64,000 nucleotides of DNA from Nymphaea colorata (GCF_008831285.2 NC_045145.1:4256723-4320722); one strand, 5' to 3'; shown: positions 1-12,075, counted from the stretch's first letter. Notes: a model not told the origin generated them from the sequence alone. Numbers and translations: made by a program.

Positions 1-556
1 TTAGTTTTCTTACCTGGCAGAGCATCGCATATGACCCCTTCAGTTGGATACGCCATGTACTTTATTCTTTTTTTTCGGATATTCAAATATTTGAATTCGA
101 ATTTAGATTAAAATATAAATAAGTAAATGTCACATATAAATCTGAAATCTGATTTCACAATTCGAATCCGACTTTTACATCCGTATCTGAATCTTAGTCC
201 AACAGTTGAACCAGATTTGGCTGCTTTTTAAAAAGTAAGAGTATTGGGTATATGATATTTATTCAAAACCAAAATCCAAATCAGATCAGATAGTTATGTA
301 TATCCGAATTCCCGAGTCCCAATCTAATCGGATGCCATTTCCTAATTCTGAATCCAATTTGCTTTCGTAATCGTATCTGTTTCTATAATTTTTCCAAACA
401 GTTTGGTCGTATATCCGATTCAAATCAAATATATTGACAGACCTCCTTTGACTACTAATTGTTGTTAAAAATGGATGCAAAAAGGATAATTCAACATCTA
501 TTTCAAAATTGACTTTTTCTATCTATTAATGAAGGAAAACTTTGGCGTGCCAACAG
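1..556 (+). other. Intron of alpha-UGT pseudogene psi1, with a MITE remnant
   Basis: The first bases match the intron of the intact alpha gene from about 53320 onward, so the window opens inside the intron and exon 1 lies upstream of it. The intron ends with a CAACAG acceptor at 551-556. Bases from about 47 to 443 are a copy of the inverted-repeat element seen complete at 53389-53820. Here its left terminal repeat has been lost, and the right end reads ATTGACAGACCT instead of ATTGACATCCCT. Confidence 0.75.
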
Positions 557-1453
557 GGTTTCTAACCGGTAACAAATTGGTTCGATTTTCTGAAGGATTG
601 CCTGCTCATTTGTGCTGGGTGCCCTTTGGAGATGCCAAACAGCAACGGATATTCTTCAAATACCTTCAATCGTGTGGCGACTCCGTAAGAGGCCTAAGCC
701 ACATACTCTGCAACACATTTGAGGAGCTCGAGTAGCCATTTCTTCATCTCATCAACAATGCGATTCCAATCGGTCCTCTTCTCCCAGCCAACAAAGCCAA
801 GCACCAACCATCTTCAATCTGGGCCCAGGATTGGAGCAGCATCGACTGGCTCAATCAGCAACCATCTTCCTCAGTCATCTACGTCTCAATGGGAAGCACC
901 ACGCTGCTTAGCCAGCACCAACATGGCGAACTCGCCCTCGGGCTTGAGCTCACCAGCCGGCCATTCCTCTGGGTCTCTATACCTGATCTCATGGACAGTT
1001 ACGGTGGCGCTGTGTATCCGGAAGGGTTCATGGATCGAGTTGCAAAGCGTGCACTTATTGTTCGATGGGCTCCACAAAAGGAAGTACTTTCTCATGCCCC
1101 GGTTGCCTGTTTCTTGACTCACTGTGGTGGAACTCGACCATGGAAGCAGTGAGCAATGGAGTCCCCATGTTGTGTTGGCCTTACTTTGCCGACCAGTTTC
1201 TTAACCAAACCAGCATAATTGAGCTGTGGAGGGTGGGCTTGAAGCTGGCAAAGGATGATAACGAGATTATTGGGAGAGAAGAAATCAAGGAGAAATTGGA
1301 GTTGGTGATGAATTATAAAGGAATGAGAGAGAGGGCTGCGAACTTAAAAGAGAAGAGAAAGAAGGCAACCATGAAGGGTGGTGCTTTTGCTAGGAATTTT
1401 GAAGGGTTTGTAGACATGATCAAAAGGGAAACATGAGCAGTTTGGAGCATTAA
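557..1453 (+). pseudogene. UGT pseudogene psi1, exon 2 (alpha type, UGT83A1-like)
   Basis: This is exon 2 of a plant family-1 UDP-glycosyltransferase, very close to exon 2 of the intact gene at 53991-54901. At least four lesions are visible against that copy. Twelve bases are missing near 603 (residues FKSS). A TCG serine codon has become TAG at 733-735. One base is lost near 1127 inside the HCGW core of the PSPG box, so the C-terminal part continues in another frame. One more base is lost near 1427, so that frame stops at 1434-1436 instead of the ancestral TAA at 1451-1453. Any product would lack the sugar-donor site. The acceptor AG at 555-556 is preserved. Exon 1 lies before the window, so whether it is intact cannot be judged. 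Confidence 0.93.
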
Positions 1454-1670
1454 GTTTACTGTTTTCAACAAGTGCTGTTTCAACTGTAAAAGATGTGTAT
1501 GATTTCTATGATTGTTAACTAAAACTTGTCAAATTCTATGGCTATAACCCAAGGTTAAAGTTAAGGACCCTGGATGCTTGGAGTCAAAATTTTATCATGT
1601 CTAACTGACCCAGGAACCGAACCATATGTGGCTGACACCAGCCTTTTCAAAATTTCTTAATTTTTATATT

Positions 1671-1673
<3 letters not shown>

Positions 1674-1761
<88 letters not shown>
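1674..1761. repeat. (TA)n microsatellite in the psi1 3' flank
   Basis: An almost pure TA run of about 88 bp lies about 220 bp after the ancestral stop codon. Tracts sit at the same place after both intact UGTs (about 55131-55179 and 61333-61365), so the repeat predates the duplications and has since changed length. Confidence 0.95.
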
Positions 1762-1764
<3 letters not shown>

Positions 1765-3699
1765 TCCATATCCATATCCGAGTATATATAAACAAGTGTC
1801 CCTCCAAATAATGCGTATGAGAATGCCATTTTTAGATCGGGTTGTGTTGCATGCACTGCCCGAGTGCATCCACCTCATACGAACAAAAAAACCAGCATTA
1901 GCTTGAACGATTTGATGGTTTTCCACTATTTTATTGTGATTAAATTGAGCAAACACATCAATATTCATGATCAACAACCAAGTAATCTTGGTGACGCACT
2001 TCCCAAGTCACCTTGCTGATCGAAAGATTGGATATCAATTGGAAGCTGGTTGAGAGTAGATAGAAAGGATGGCTAGTGAAGAGAGGATATAAACACGCAT
2101 ATTGAGTCTCATACACTTAAATAACTTGATAATTATTTGACCATCACAATACAAGAAGAAGACACATTATCTCTTTGAAAACTAGTCTATATGTGTCATA
2201 AATAAACGGCTCACCCGGTTTTGTACCACCAGTTATTGGGAAGGGAGCCACATGTAGATGTAGGCTTGTGTAGAGGCAGAATGGGCTGGTAGGGGTTGGG
2301 CTTGGTCCAACTCTGGCCCCGATCCGGCTCAACAATTGGACATCGACCCAACCTAATAAGTAAGGGTGGACGTTGGGAACGAGCCCCACCTTGGGCCAGA
2401 GACCGAATCAGGCCGAGCTCTCGCCCGTGCCTGAAATTTTCTCTAAAAAATTAATTTTATGTGTTTTCTTTATAAATATGTTTTATATATTTTAAATTAA
2501 AAAAAAAATTGAGCCTGGACTACTGAGAAGTTGTTGGGCTGGCTCCAGTGGACGTGACTCAGCCCGATACTTTTTTATATATATTTTTTCACTATAAATA
2601 TATCCTTATATATTGCATCTATATATTTTGAAAAATTTATTTTTATTAAAATCGGGTTGGCCTGGGCCAAGCCCTACTTTGGATCAGGCCAGGCATGCGG
2701 AATGTAGAAGACCCATGTTTGTATCCTTTCATCAAATACATTTGAACTAGCAAGAATGAATTGAAGCAAGTCGTAGTTTCTGAACATCTGATTCCTTCTA
2801 CTTTTCTGAACATCTGATGGACATTTTTGCTGATGAGTTTTGCTTTCTGCAATTGTGTCTATAAAATCATTACTAAGATAATGTTTAAGAGAATGAAACA
2901 CGTTCTTTTAGACCGATTGGAAAGGACCAAGGAACATTTGTCCCCCAAAGATTCATTCAAGATCATATTTTAATTGTCCATGAGTTAGTGAACAATATGC
3001 ATAATCATAGTGGAAGATCATTTTTATTGAAAGTTGGTATTTCAAAAGCATATGATATACTTGATTGGGGATTTCTAATGAGAACTTTGTATCGTTTTGT
3101 ACTGGTGCACAAAATTTTCGTGCGACAGTATTGTTAATGATAAAAACGCCCTTGAATGTGACATTATTCACTGTTTCATGATTTTTTTTTGTTTTTTGCA
3201 TCTTTACAATTCATCAGTACTTAATCGTATGGCTAGCAGTGCAAAGGCTTTTGGTTGAGGAGCACATGTATATGGTAATCCAATTTAAAAAATATTTTTT
3301 TGGGTGAGAATAGAATATTTATGAATAGCATGTCAAATTTAACGAGTTATCGTTGTCATTTTGTGCCATAAAATACATTTAGCAACAGACAGCATCTGAT
3401 CAAACCATTCATAATGATATGTCTGATACATACCTAACACAAGCAGCATGGGATGGATGCAGCCAAAACAATTGCAGCTCATCAGTTTGAGAAAGGTTGT
3501 TAATAGACACGCATTTGCGGATTCCTCTGAGAGTAACCATGTTAAATACTGATCATAGGCGCATTCCGATCTATACCTATTTTTTCCTTCATAAAAGATT
3601 TGAGAGGCCCTTCCCACTCCCCCACGCAGGCACTTGCAAGTTGAGCCGCATGTGAGCTTCTGTGGGCTGATGTCCACACAGTCACATAACCCCCAACAT

Positions 3700-3715
3700 T
3701 TCTCTCTCTCTCTCC

Positions 3716-3743
<28 letters not shown>
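3700..3743. repeat. Compound (TC)n(TA)n microsatellite
   Basis: A TC run is followed directly by a TA run. The block B counterpart at about 56804-56889 has the same order but is nearly twice as long. Further TA tracts in this flank are at about 4139-4161 and 4739-4777. Confidence 0.9.
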
Positions 3744-3747
<4 letters not shown>

Positions 3748-4735
3748 CGGTATATATGTCAGTAAAAACCAGACCCTTAAGTTAGGGATAAAAACCTAAC
3801 CTTTTAACTTTTTGTTAAAAATTTGTTTTAAATAAAATATAAACATCATAAAATATTTATAAAAACTATTTTCATATAAAGCATGCTTTGATTCCAGTTG
3901 TTTTTGTGAAATATGTGGATTTTTTTATTTTAAAAATGTTGATGCTATGGGTGACATTATTAAAGTAAAAAAAAAATGATAAACTTAATATATACTTGGC
4001 ATCAACCTATTCTTAAGGTTAGATTGCAAATTAAAAAACACTTTAAGCACCAAAAATTAAAGTGTCAGTTTTTGCCTGACGTAACAGTCGGGTTTCTACC
4101 AGATTCTCCCTAACTCTCTCTTTCTCTCTCTCTATCTCTATATATATATATATATATATATTTGGTGCATGCCCATCAAGCGCTTGCTGATATATGGTTC
4201 TGCCTCTTAGTTATTTTGCCATTTATGTAAAGGGTTCAAGATTTTTTGAATTAGGTAGTGCCATTCGGTAAAAAGTTTTTAGCTCCGCCATTGAAACTAA
4301 TATAACCCAAGAAATAATAAAAAAGTAAAAGACTAACTTCAACAAATTCCTGGTGCTGATTATTTTACAAAAACTACAAAATTAAAAAGAGAAAAGCAAG
4401 AAGATGTTAATGACCATAACGCAGAAAAACAAAATGAAAACTTAGCTGAGAACAAGTTAAATAGAGTAAAAATATGTAATTAGGAACAGTTTAATACAAA
4501 AGATGCTTTGGTGTGTCTAAGTATCCACTTTATTGTGTCCTTAGGACAGGTGTAAGATCTTATTGAGTACGCATGTAACTTAGATACTGCCCAACCAGTG
4601 ATACAAGCGGTGTAGGTATGTATTGTATGTCATTTTTATCCTTTTTAGAAAAGTATGCAATAAATCTGCTTTCAATTTATCGCCTTATTATCTTATTTTC
4701 TTACATATTTGACATTTTTCTCCTTGAAAAGTACG

Positions 4736-4779
<44 letters not shown>

Positions 4780-5060
4780 GCACATTCTTCCCTTTCTGAG
4801 GCATATGCGCAATACGCCGGCATAGGCCAGGCCGGCTTTGCCAGATTGAGCGAATGCGACCGCCGATCCATTGAAACTCACAAGGGGCTCAATAGACAAC
4901 CAGATCATTGGGCTTTTTTTTATGCATTTGCATTTGTAAATGGAAAAACTTCGTACCAAAATCAATGTTGGTATGGAAAATGGTATACAATTTGTTGATA
5001 GATAATGACATACAATGACAATTTGTATATATATATTGATTAGCGTTATCTCATTTTTTT

Positions 5061-5135
5061 TACTGGTTACACGATATTGGTGTTACGCCTAGGCATTTTT
5101 ACTGGTTACACGATATTGGTGTTACGCCTAGGCAT
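5061..5135. repeat. 39-bp tandem duplication
   Basis: Two adjacent copies of a 39-bp unit beginning TACTGGTTACACGATATTGG are identical over the 36 bases they share. Block B has one diverged copy near 58083, so the doubling happened in block A after the block duplication. Confidence 0.9.
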
Positions 5136-5839
5136 TGGGTCGGGCCAATCTGGCCTAAGCATTGAGTTTGGTCTACCTAGAACGGCCCAATAAGGAGTCC
5201 GGCTTGATTAGGATGCAGCCTATGATTGTGGCCCGACATTCAAAACCTGAGCGCTGGCCCAGTTAAAAAATATATATTTTTAATATAAAAGAATATATAA
5301 ATATAATTAATCGTAATCAAATACATGTAATTATATATATAATATATATCTTAATTACAATAATATAAAGAATAACTTGTCGGGGCCGAATCGGGCCTAC
5401 GGGCAAACCCAAGCCTGCCCAACAACTTATCAAGCCAGCCGGATGCCTATTTTTCGGGACAAGCTCGAGCTAGCCGGGTGCCTAGTTCATTTGTATTGTA
5501 ATAAAAATAAAGTTCATTGCCAAAATAATCTAGTCATACATTCAATGCAATTTGTTGACATTGTATTGCGGGGGTTCAAAGTAACATATGCACTCCATGA
5601 ATGAAGGGTCAGAATGAGGACATAAGGTGATCCAGATTCATGGAGTCTATCTCAATGTTTGGTTTGAAGGTTAATAAACTACTTATCTCATCATTTTTGG
5701 CAATTTTTTTTTTAAATAAGCCATGAATCTTTCTAAAACAAAGATCTCATGGTAGACTTACACCAGCTTGCCATACAAAGGCTAAAAAAAAAAAAAGAAC
5801 ACAGGTATGACCGGCATAATATCCACTATTAGGTATAAA

Positions 5840-7640
5840 AATGCATAAACTTCGAGCAATTTGGCCAAGAAAAAATCAATTGAAGGGCAGAATTAAGTCA
5901 AATACATATTAAACTAAAAGTATTAAGCATAACAAATATTTTTTTTTAGAATAATATCATTTTTATTGGGTTATTTCTTGATTTGATGTAAGGAAAAAAA
6001 TCAGGATTGCTAAAAAATGTCCTCTTTCTTTGAATTCTCCGTACAAATGATTCATGGAATTAAATTCTGTCTAAATTGTGGAGTACATAAGGCTGAGGGG
6101 TATCTTTCTTCCAGCAGCAGCAGCAGCTGCAGCTGTCGATTGAGGCTACCATCGAAACATAACTTTTTAAAGAAACAGCTTCTACGACGACAGATAGGGG
6201 TCAGGTCTGGCATCTATGCGCTAAGAACTGAGCTAAATTGGGCTGCATGGGCCTTCTCCCCACTTAATTTTTTCCTCCAAATGGAAACCTTTTCAGCTCA
6301 TACTGTTCACACTCCTATAACTTCACGGCACCTCCTCCACCATAGTGTGAGTTGGAAGCATCTCTGAAAAGGTAGACCTACTCGCTTTCAAGCCAACAAC
6401 ACCACCACGACACTATGGTTGCCCACGAATCTGATTGTGAAATCCAATCCCTTTGCTTCTACTGGCATAGCAGCGAGTTACACCATTGTTGGGAGAGACT
6501 CCCAATAATTAAACTTGTGTAGCATTTGCTCTGCAACAACTTGCAGCCTAACTTGTCTGACCTTACTCCACTAATAGTGCAGCATAAGCAGCGCAAGCCT
6601 CCACGTGTGTACCACTAACTTGTGGAGCAAACTGAAGCAGGCTTCCCAAACTCGTAACAGAGAGAAAAAAAAAAAAGTGGGTTTGTAGTATTTGCCGTTT
6701 CTTTCGTTTCAAGTATTTAGGACTGGGCACCAAAAAAATGGCCAAATGTTCCCGTTAAGGCCAGCCCGATGCCCGGCCCATTCCTAATTGGCCCGGGCCG
6801 GGCTGGGCCAGGCCGGGCTGCGCCTATGAAATATTGGGCCTTGGCTTAAACTCAAGCCCGAGACCTGGCCCGACTGTTTATCACCGGCCCGCTTCACTCT
6901 CTGAAACTGACGCTCGTCTTCCTTCCCTACCTCAATTACAGCAAAAGAAGGAATGAGTCTTTCGGGGAAAGGAAATAACCCATTTTCCGCTTCGCTTCTT
7001 TGATGGCCTTTCTCCTTCTCACATCACTTCTGCTCCTCTTCATCCCCTCACCGTCTCCCGCCAAAGCAGACTTCGCCACCGCCCGCTCCCTAGACGTTCT
7101 CCTAAAGACGTATACATTCGATTTGTTTCGCCAGCGGGCGAAAACCAGCATCGGCCTTGGAGAACCTATCAGGAGTCGAGGCCCATGGCATCCCATTCCG
7201 CAGCGGCAGCCTCCGGAGGTGTGGGCAGTCAAGCACTCAGCAGTCGCAGAGACGATGGGCGACGGTGATGGGGAGGCAGTGACGGCAGCGCCGTGATGGC
7301 GAGGCGGTGATGGCAAGCAGAGAACGACCATCGACGGGGAGAACGAATGTTGAAAGTTGAAACAATGAAAAACCTGAAACCCTAACTTCTAACCTAAATT
7401 ATTTTGTTTTGAAAAAAAAAATTATTATCTTTTAGTTACCGTCGAGCTTTTGAGGTGGCGGACCTGGGCTCAGAGTCGATGTGGGTACTCGCTACTTGAT
7501 ACTCGACTTAATGCTCAACTTTAACTTTAACTTGTGCATGAAAATTTAATATGCCAATATTGTAATGACAATAATAGCCTTGCTTAATAAAAAGATTTAA
7601 GGCAAAAAACGACTTAAAAATACATTTTTTTAATAATTAA
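5840..7640. other. About 1.8 kb present only in block A
   Basis: Similarity to block B stops near 5835 and returns near 7640, where the beta-UGT leader begins. The extra DNA includes a short CAG/CTG repeat (about 6111-6135), a GC-rich GGCCCGGGCC-type repeat (about 6761-6895) and a degraded protein-coding fragment from 7003. I could not find convincing terminal repeats or a target-site duplication, so it could be an insertion here or a deletion in block B. Confidence 0.6.
7003..7296 (+). pseudogene. DUF1191-like gene fragment (5' end, frameshifted)
   Basis: The frame from ATG 7003 gives a signal-peptide-like start rich in Leu and Phe (MAFLLLTSLLLLFIP), then ADFATARSLDVLLKTYTFDL. From memory this resembles the N-terminus of plant DUF1191 membrane proteins, which have an ARSLDALLQ-type motif after the signal peptide. 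About 45 codons on, the similarity moves to another frame, where NLSGVEAHGIPFRSGSLRR appears, matching the family's following GIEV...RLRSGSLRR region. The fragment is therefore frameshifted near 7125-7150. Nothing of the rest of the protein follows. It may have been carried in by a transposon, but no element ends are seen. The assignment rests on motif recognition only. Confidence 0.5.
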
Positions 7641-7854
7641 AAAATGTCTCCTTTTTCTTTCGATATACGTGTGTCACGAGCACAAGGAGTTTTTTTTTTT
7701 TTTTTTTTGGGTAAAAAAATGACATCAAGGTTCGAAGTTATGCACATGTTGGCGAATCTGTAATTATAAAAGAGAAAAAGAGAAAGACAGAAAAGGAGAT
7801 GGAGAGCAGGCTTTGTTGCAGAAGAGACGTCTCCAAAGAGGACGCAGAAGAAGA
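7297..7854. other. Leader region upstream of psi2
   Basis: From about 7640 the sequence matches the region upstream of the intact beta gene (58960-59256). A TATA-like ATTATAAAAG sits at 7763-7772. The site matching the CACGTG G-box of the intact gene reads CACGAG here. No gene is present between 7297 and 7640. Confidence 0.6.
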
Positions 7855-8324
7855 ACGGCTATTCCACACGCTCTGGTCATCTCTTTCTGTGGGCAAGGCC
7901 ACTTAGCAGCTCTCATAGCTCTCATGGACCTCTTTCATCACCTGGCCGATCATGGTGTTCTTGTTACCTTCGTCTACACTGAATACACACACAGACAAGT
8001 GAAGGCAGCACTGCCTCAAAACTTTAGCAGCGACTACGCCGGAAGAATCAGGCTGGTAACCATACTGACGGCTTATCTACCGATGACGACCGCAAAGATG
8101 CCTGCAAGCTCTTGTCTAGCTCAATGAACGCCATTCCGAGTTTTTTGGAGGAGCTCGTACTGAAGATCAATGAGAAGGATGAACCTGGACAATGGGTTTT
8201 CTGTTTGATGCTGCCGAGAAGCTCAACCTTCCGAAAGCTGCCGTCTGGACCGCATCAACCTGGGCACTGGCCACCCTCCTCAACATTGCAATGCTTCTTG
8301 AAGATGGAGTCATCGATGAAAATG
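7855..8324 (+). pseudogene. UGT pseudogene psi2, exon 1 (beta type)
   Basis: This is the counterpart of exon 1 of the intact beta gene (59257-59743). The start codon has become ACG (7855-7857). One base is missing near 8064, just before the PDG motif. About 25 bases are lost near 8184, removing the segment with the putative charge-relay Asp. The donor context AATG|GTAAAT has become AATGTTAAAT at 8321-8330. The catalytic-His region survives as GQGH. With start, frame and donor all damaged, no functional product is expected. The remaining exon 2 is split by a retrotransposon. Confidence 0.93.
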
Positions 8325-11127
8325 TTAAATGGTTACTATTCTTGAGCAAATGATTTGGATGTTTCGGCATGTTTATGTTTCTTTTTTTTTAGCAGTGGTA
8401 GAATTAGAAATTTTTTATTAGGAAGCTGAATTACAGTTTTAAAATTTTAATTTTCAAAATTTTATATCCGTAAATGATTTTATTTAAAAAAAGTTAGATA
8501 TAAATTTTTGAAAACAAAAATTCTGTGGGTGTGGTCCTCTCTCCGTTCATCTCTTTTAGTGTTTGTCATTAGAGTGGATTATGTGCTATGCAATTAAACA
8601 AATTTCTTCGTGTGCAAACGTTATTTTTAAGTGCGTAAGATGAGTACTTCATTCTAGTGCTTAAATAAGAACCAAAGCTCTCACCAAATTCTTTAGTCTC
8701 TCATAAGGTACATGGCCAGCTTCTGGTATCTTTAGGTGTTGTCTCTGCCACGCTACAACTTGCATGCTAGTGGTTTCTTTTTTACACAAAGTTAACGATC
8801 CAAGGATTTAAAACAGGAATTGGCCACCTACCAGCCCCTTTTCCAACTATTATGCCAACCCCCTTGAGGTTTGGTGCAAACACTATTTGAGAATTGTTTT
8901 TAATTTGTTTTCAAGTTTTATATGTTTGATACGAACTTCATGGTCTCAAATAATGTTTGACTAAGATATATATATTTGAATCAACTCACATGAATGTTTG
9001 ACTAATCATTCACCAATTAGCTCTTAATTTAATTCTTGTAAATCTACAAAGTTAGTCAATGGGTTTCAACAACCGAAATTCTTTTATTTGAACCATATAG
9101 AAAACCGTTGAAATTTAAATGGCATTCATAGAGAATTGATCATTGTAAACACCCTGAATGTTTTCAAATATATATATGCGTATGTATATTTTTCTTTTCC
9201 TTTAAAATCTCTCATTCTCTTCAAATCAGTATCCTTTTTATAAACTTTCATATATGCATATATCTGATGATATGTACATGTATATGTATATCTTTTTCTA
9301 TCTCTCTCTCTTTCTCTTTCTTTTTTTATGAAAGTATTTCATCTTTTTCATTCTTTGTAACATTTTTCTCTCAAGATCTTTTTATTTACTGACTTCACTA
9401 AGACAAAAAATCAAGTAATGATCCAATATTGGATTCATGTTTGATGGTCTACAACCTCAATCCAATTTCAAAAACTTTTCTTTCTTTGTAAAAATATTTA
9501 TGATAGTTATCAAAACAAAAATCTTAAATGTATATTATGGTAGGAATACTTTTATATGAATGTTATGATAGGGATGCTCTATTCTCTTTTAATCATATAG
9601 GGTCAATGCATTCATGCATTCCACTCACTTAGTATCACTTATGTCACTAGTATTTTAGATAAAACATAATTTTTAAGTGAAAGAAAAACCATTTGGAGGT
9701 GAGACAAAGTTTGGGTACTCATGGCATTTGCATGTGGAGCCAAGTTACTAATGCAGGTTATATTAATGCCAAATTGATCAAGACTTGAACTAATTGAGAT
9801 TTACGTAAACATACATGTTTGGTATATTTACGTTTCATATCACCAATTATCTTGGCTTTAAGCTTTTTATGTGCACAATAAACCGGTTATCATGAAGGTG
9901 ATAGGAATCCACCATGCTTAGCGCTTGGGCTAATCTTAGGTTGAGTCATTACATTTAATGCAGTAATACTAACTCCCTCAAAAGATTTAGGACTGTTTTA
10001 CAATGAGAACATGATTTATAACTGTTCCATAAATATAACCCAAAGATTGAGTTTATTCATGGAACATTTGTTAAAATGTTTCATGATACCTCAATATTAA
10101 GGCACATTCATGGAACAGTTTGTAACTATTCCCTTTGCCAAACTGGTTTTTAGGGATCGTTTGGCAAATAGAACACTTTGTAAGTGTTCTACAAATCTAC
10201 GTTAAAAATAGCGGTAAATTCATGAACACGTAGTTTTAGTGTTTCATGAGTATGCTCTAATAATTGGGGCAGATTTATAAAACATTCACATAGTGTTCCA
10301 ATTGCCAAACGACCATTCAGTGAAACAATATTAATTGATTAATAGCCAGGGAAGTCATTGAAGGTGAGACACTCAAACTGTTCATTCCACAGCTAGTGTT
10401 CCTCATAAAACAACACAATTATGTTGCTGACCTATGGATAATGATGCCAGTGTTCTATATATGTTTAAGAGGGTTCTCCCTGCTTGCATGAGGAATATTC
10501 CATAACATGAGCAGTACTAATAAGATGGCAAGAGGTAAGGGAAGAATTATGAGAGTTGTTGAGGTTAAGACTCCCATTCATTCTTGAATTATTACACATA
10601 ATTTTGCATTTTAATTAAGCTATCTCATGGTGTTAATTTCTTGTAAAAAGTTGTGATCAAACTGCATGCTGGTTAGGTTTTCATTAAAGCTTGTGAAAAA
10701 AGGGAAAAAGAAAGGTTGATTGTCGAGCATTACACCATATACCCACTTTTAAAATTATATTTTTAAGGGAATTTGACCTCAAACTGGAATTGAAAGGAAA
10801 ATTCCAGTTTTAGTTTATCTTTGTGTTTGATATTTCTAAAAATGGTGTGTTTGATAAAAAAAAGAAAAAAAAATTAAAATTGATGAACTAAAACCATACA
10901 TATATCATGACATGAGTCTTAAAGAAAAATAAAAAATAATTCTAAATTAGAATCATAATTCCACCCCTAAGGTAGAATCATGATTCCGAAATTTCCAATC
11001 AAGAATTGCAAAATCAAAATTCTTTATTTGATAACATAATTTATATTTTATTAAAATTTTAATTCTAAAATTCCATAATTGTAACCTCATCAAACTCCCC
11101 CTAAAGAGATTCATGAGTGGTGAACAG
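8325..11127 (+). other. Long intron of psi2
   Basis: The intron is about 2.8 kb, against 454 bp in the intact beta copy. The first 400 bases and the last 90 bases match that shorter intron. The middle, about 8720-11040, has no partner in block B, so either it was inserted here or lost there. It contains a MITE at 10153-10313 and a weaker related inverted repeat at about 9985-10148. The acceptor reads TGAACAG at 11121-11127. No coding sequence was recognised. Confidence 0.65.
10153..10313. mobile_element. MITE with CGTTTGGCAA inverted ends (hAT-like)
   Basis: The left end reads GGGATCGTTTGGCAAATAG and the right end, reverse-complemented, GGTCGTTTGGCAATTGGAAC, giving imperfect terminal inverted repeats around a 160-bp A/T-rich body with no coding capacity. 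Assignment to the hAT superfamily is a guess from the end sequence. A flanking 8-bp duplication could not be confirmed. Confidence 0.55.
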
Positions 11128-11674
11128 GTTTTCAAACAGGCGACAAGATGGTTCAGCTTTCGGAAGGAGTACCTGCCTTCTGGTCAGCTCACCAGTTATG
11201 GTTGCCCTTTGAAGACACCAAAGTCGCAGAGATTTTCCTCAAGTGCGTTGAGAAATCCGGCGAGTCCTTGAAAGGCTTAAGTCACATACTCTGCAACACA
11301 TTTGAGGAGCTCGAGTCGCCATTTCTTGATCTCATCAACAATGCAATTCCAATTGGTCCTCTTCTCCCAGCCAACAAAACCAAGCAACAACCATCTTCCG
11401 TCGGGGCTCAGGATTGGAGTTGCATCGACTGGCTCAATCAGCAGCCCACTTCCTCCGTCATCTACGTCTCACTAGGAAGCACCACGGTGCTTAGCCAGCA
11501 CCAACTTGGTGAACTCGCCTTCGGGCTTGAGCACACCGGCCGACCGTTCCTTTGGGTCTCTAGACCTGACATCATGGACAGTTCCAGTGGTGCCGTGTAT
11601 CCGGAAGGATTCATGGATCTATTTGCAACTTGTGCACTTATTGTTGGATGGGCTCCACAAAAGGAAGTACTCGC
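11128..11674 (+). pseudogene. psi2 exon 2, 5' part (beta type)
   Basis: The exon begins directly after the AG at 11126-11127 and reads in frame from the codon matching FQTGDK through the variable linker, the TFEELESP and VIYVSLGSTTVL segments, up to the first residues of the PSPG box (WAPQKEVL). It is cut by a Copia element. Unlike exon 1, this part carries no stop before the insertion. The five bases CTCGC at 11670-11674 are the left copy of the target-site duplication. The run after the GFMD motif is changed (LFATC where the intact copy has RVGRR). Confidence 0.92.
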
Positions 11675-12031
11675 TCTTAACAAAAATAAAGGAAACAGCC
11701 CAACGGTTCTCTCCGCAATAGAAGGTGATACACTTGACAAAATTGGGATAGCAACAATCAAGGAAACATAGCACGATGACAAGAAGATATTTCCTATGAC
11801 TATGATGAGAAACAAAATGTCAAACATTGAAAGATTCGTTGGATATTCTAACATATACAATAGATGTATAAAATCATCGCAGGAAACTTGTAACAGTGAG
11901 AGTTGGAAAAAATTCAAAAAATAAGAAGCCCATCCTTCTGGGGATGTAGATCAATATGTGATCGAACCACGTAACTCCACTTGCATTACTGTCGTGTGTT
12001 GATCTGTCTCTTCTTCTTTGAAATTCATTTA
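11675..12031 (+). repeat. 5' LTR of Copia-1
   Basis: A 357-bp LTR. The canonical 5' TG has mutated to TC. It ends in TTTA immediately before the primer-binding site. Confidence 0.9.
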
Positions 12032-12075
12032 TGGTATCAGAGCCACTGCATCATTGTTAAGGATCAACTTCTGTC

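Larger units (their letters stand above)
1454..5840. other. Intergenic 3' flank of psi1 (duplicated in block B)
   Basis: No gene is supported here. The stretch matches 54902-58880. It holds (TA)n tracts, GGCCCGGC-type dispersed repeats at about 2260-2560 and 5140-5470, and an antisense open frame at 3339-3677 that is partly shared with block B. Large parts are A/T-rich with no coding signal. Confidence 0.7.
1..8720. repeat. Segmental duplication block A (alpha-beta UGT unit, decayed)
   Basis: This block aligns by eye with 53310-60120 in the same order and orientation: alpha-UGT intron and exon 2, 3' flank with a (TA)n tract, the repeat-bearing intergenic DNA around 2144-5850, then the beta-UGT leader, exon 1 and early intron (7640-8720). 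Colinearity is broken by about 1.8 kb present only here (about 5840-7640). Both UGTs in this block are dead, while both partners in block B are open. The left edge runs off the window, so the true start is not visible. Confidence 0.85.

Noticed and set aside
719-1117. 132-codon frame over UGT exon 2
   Set aside because: It is an out-of-frame shadow of the UGT; the same shadow appears over the other UGT copies.
1626-1977. Frames coding for poly(Tyr-Ile)
   Set aside because: These are translations of TA microsatellites, and recur at every TA tract in the window.
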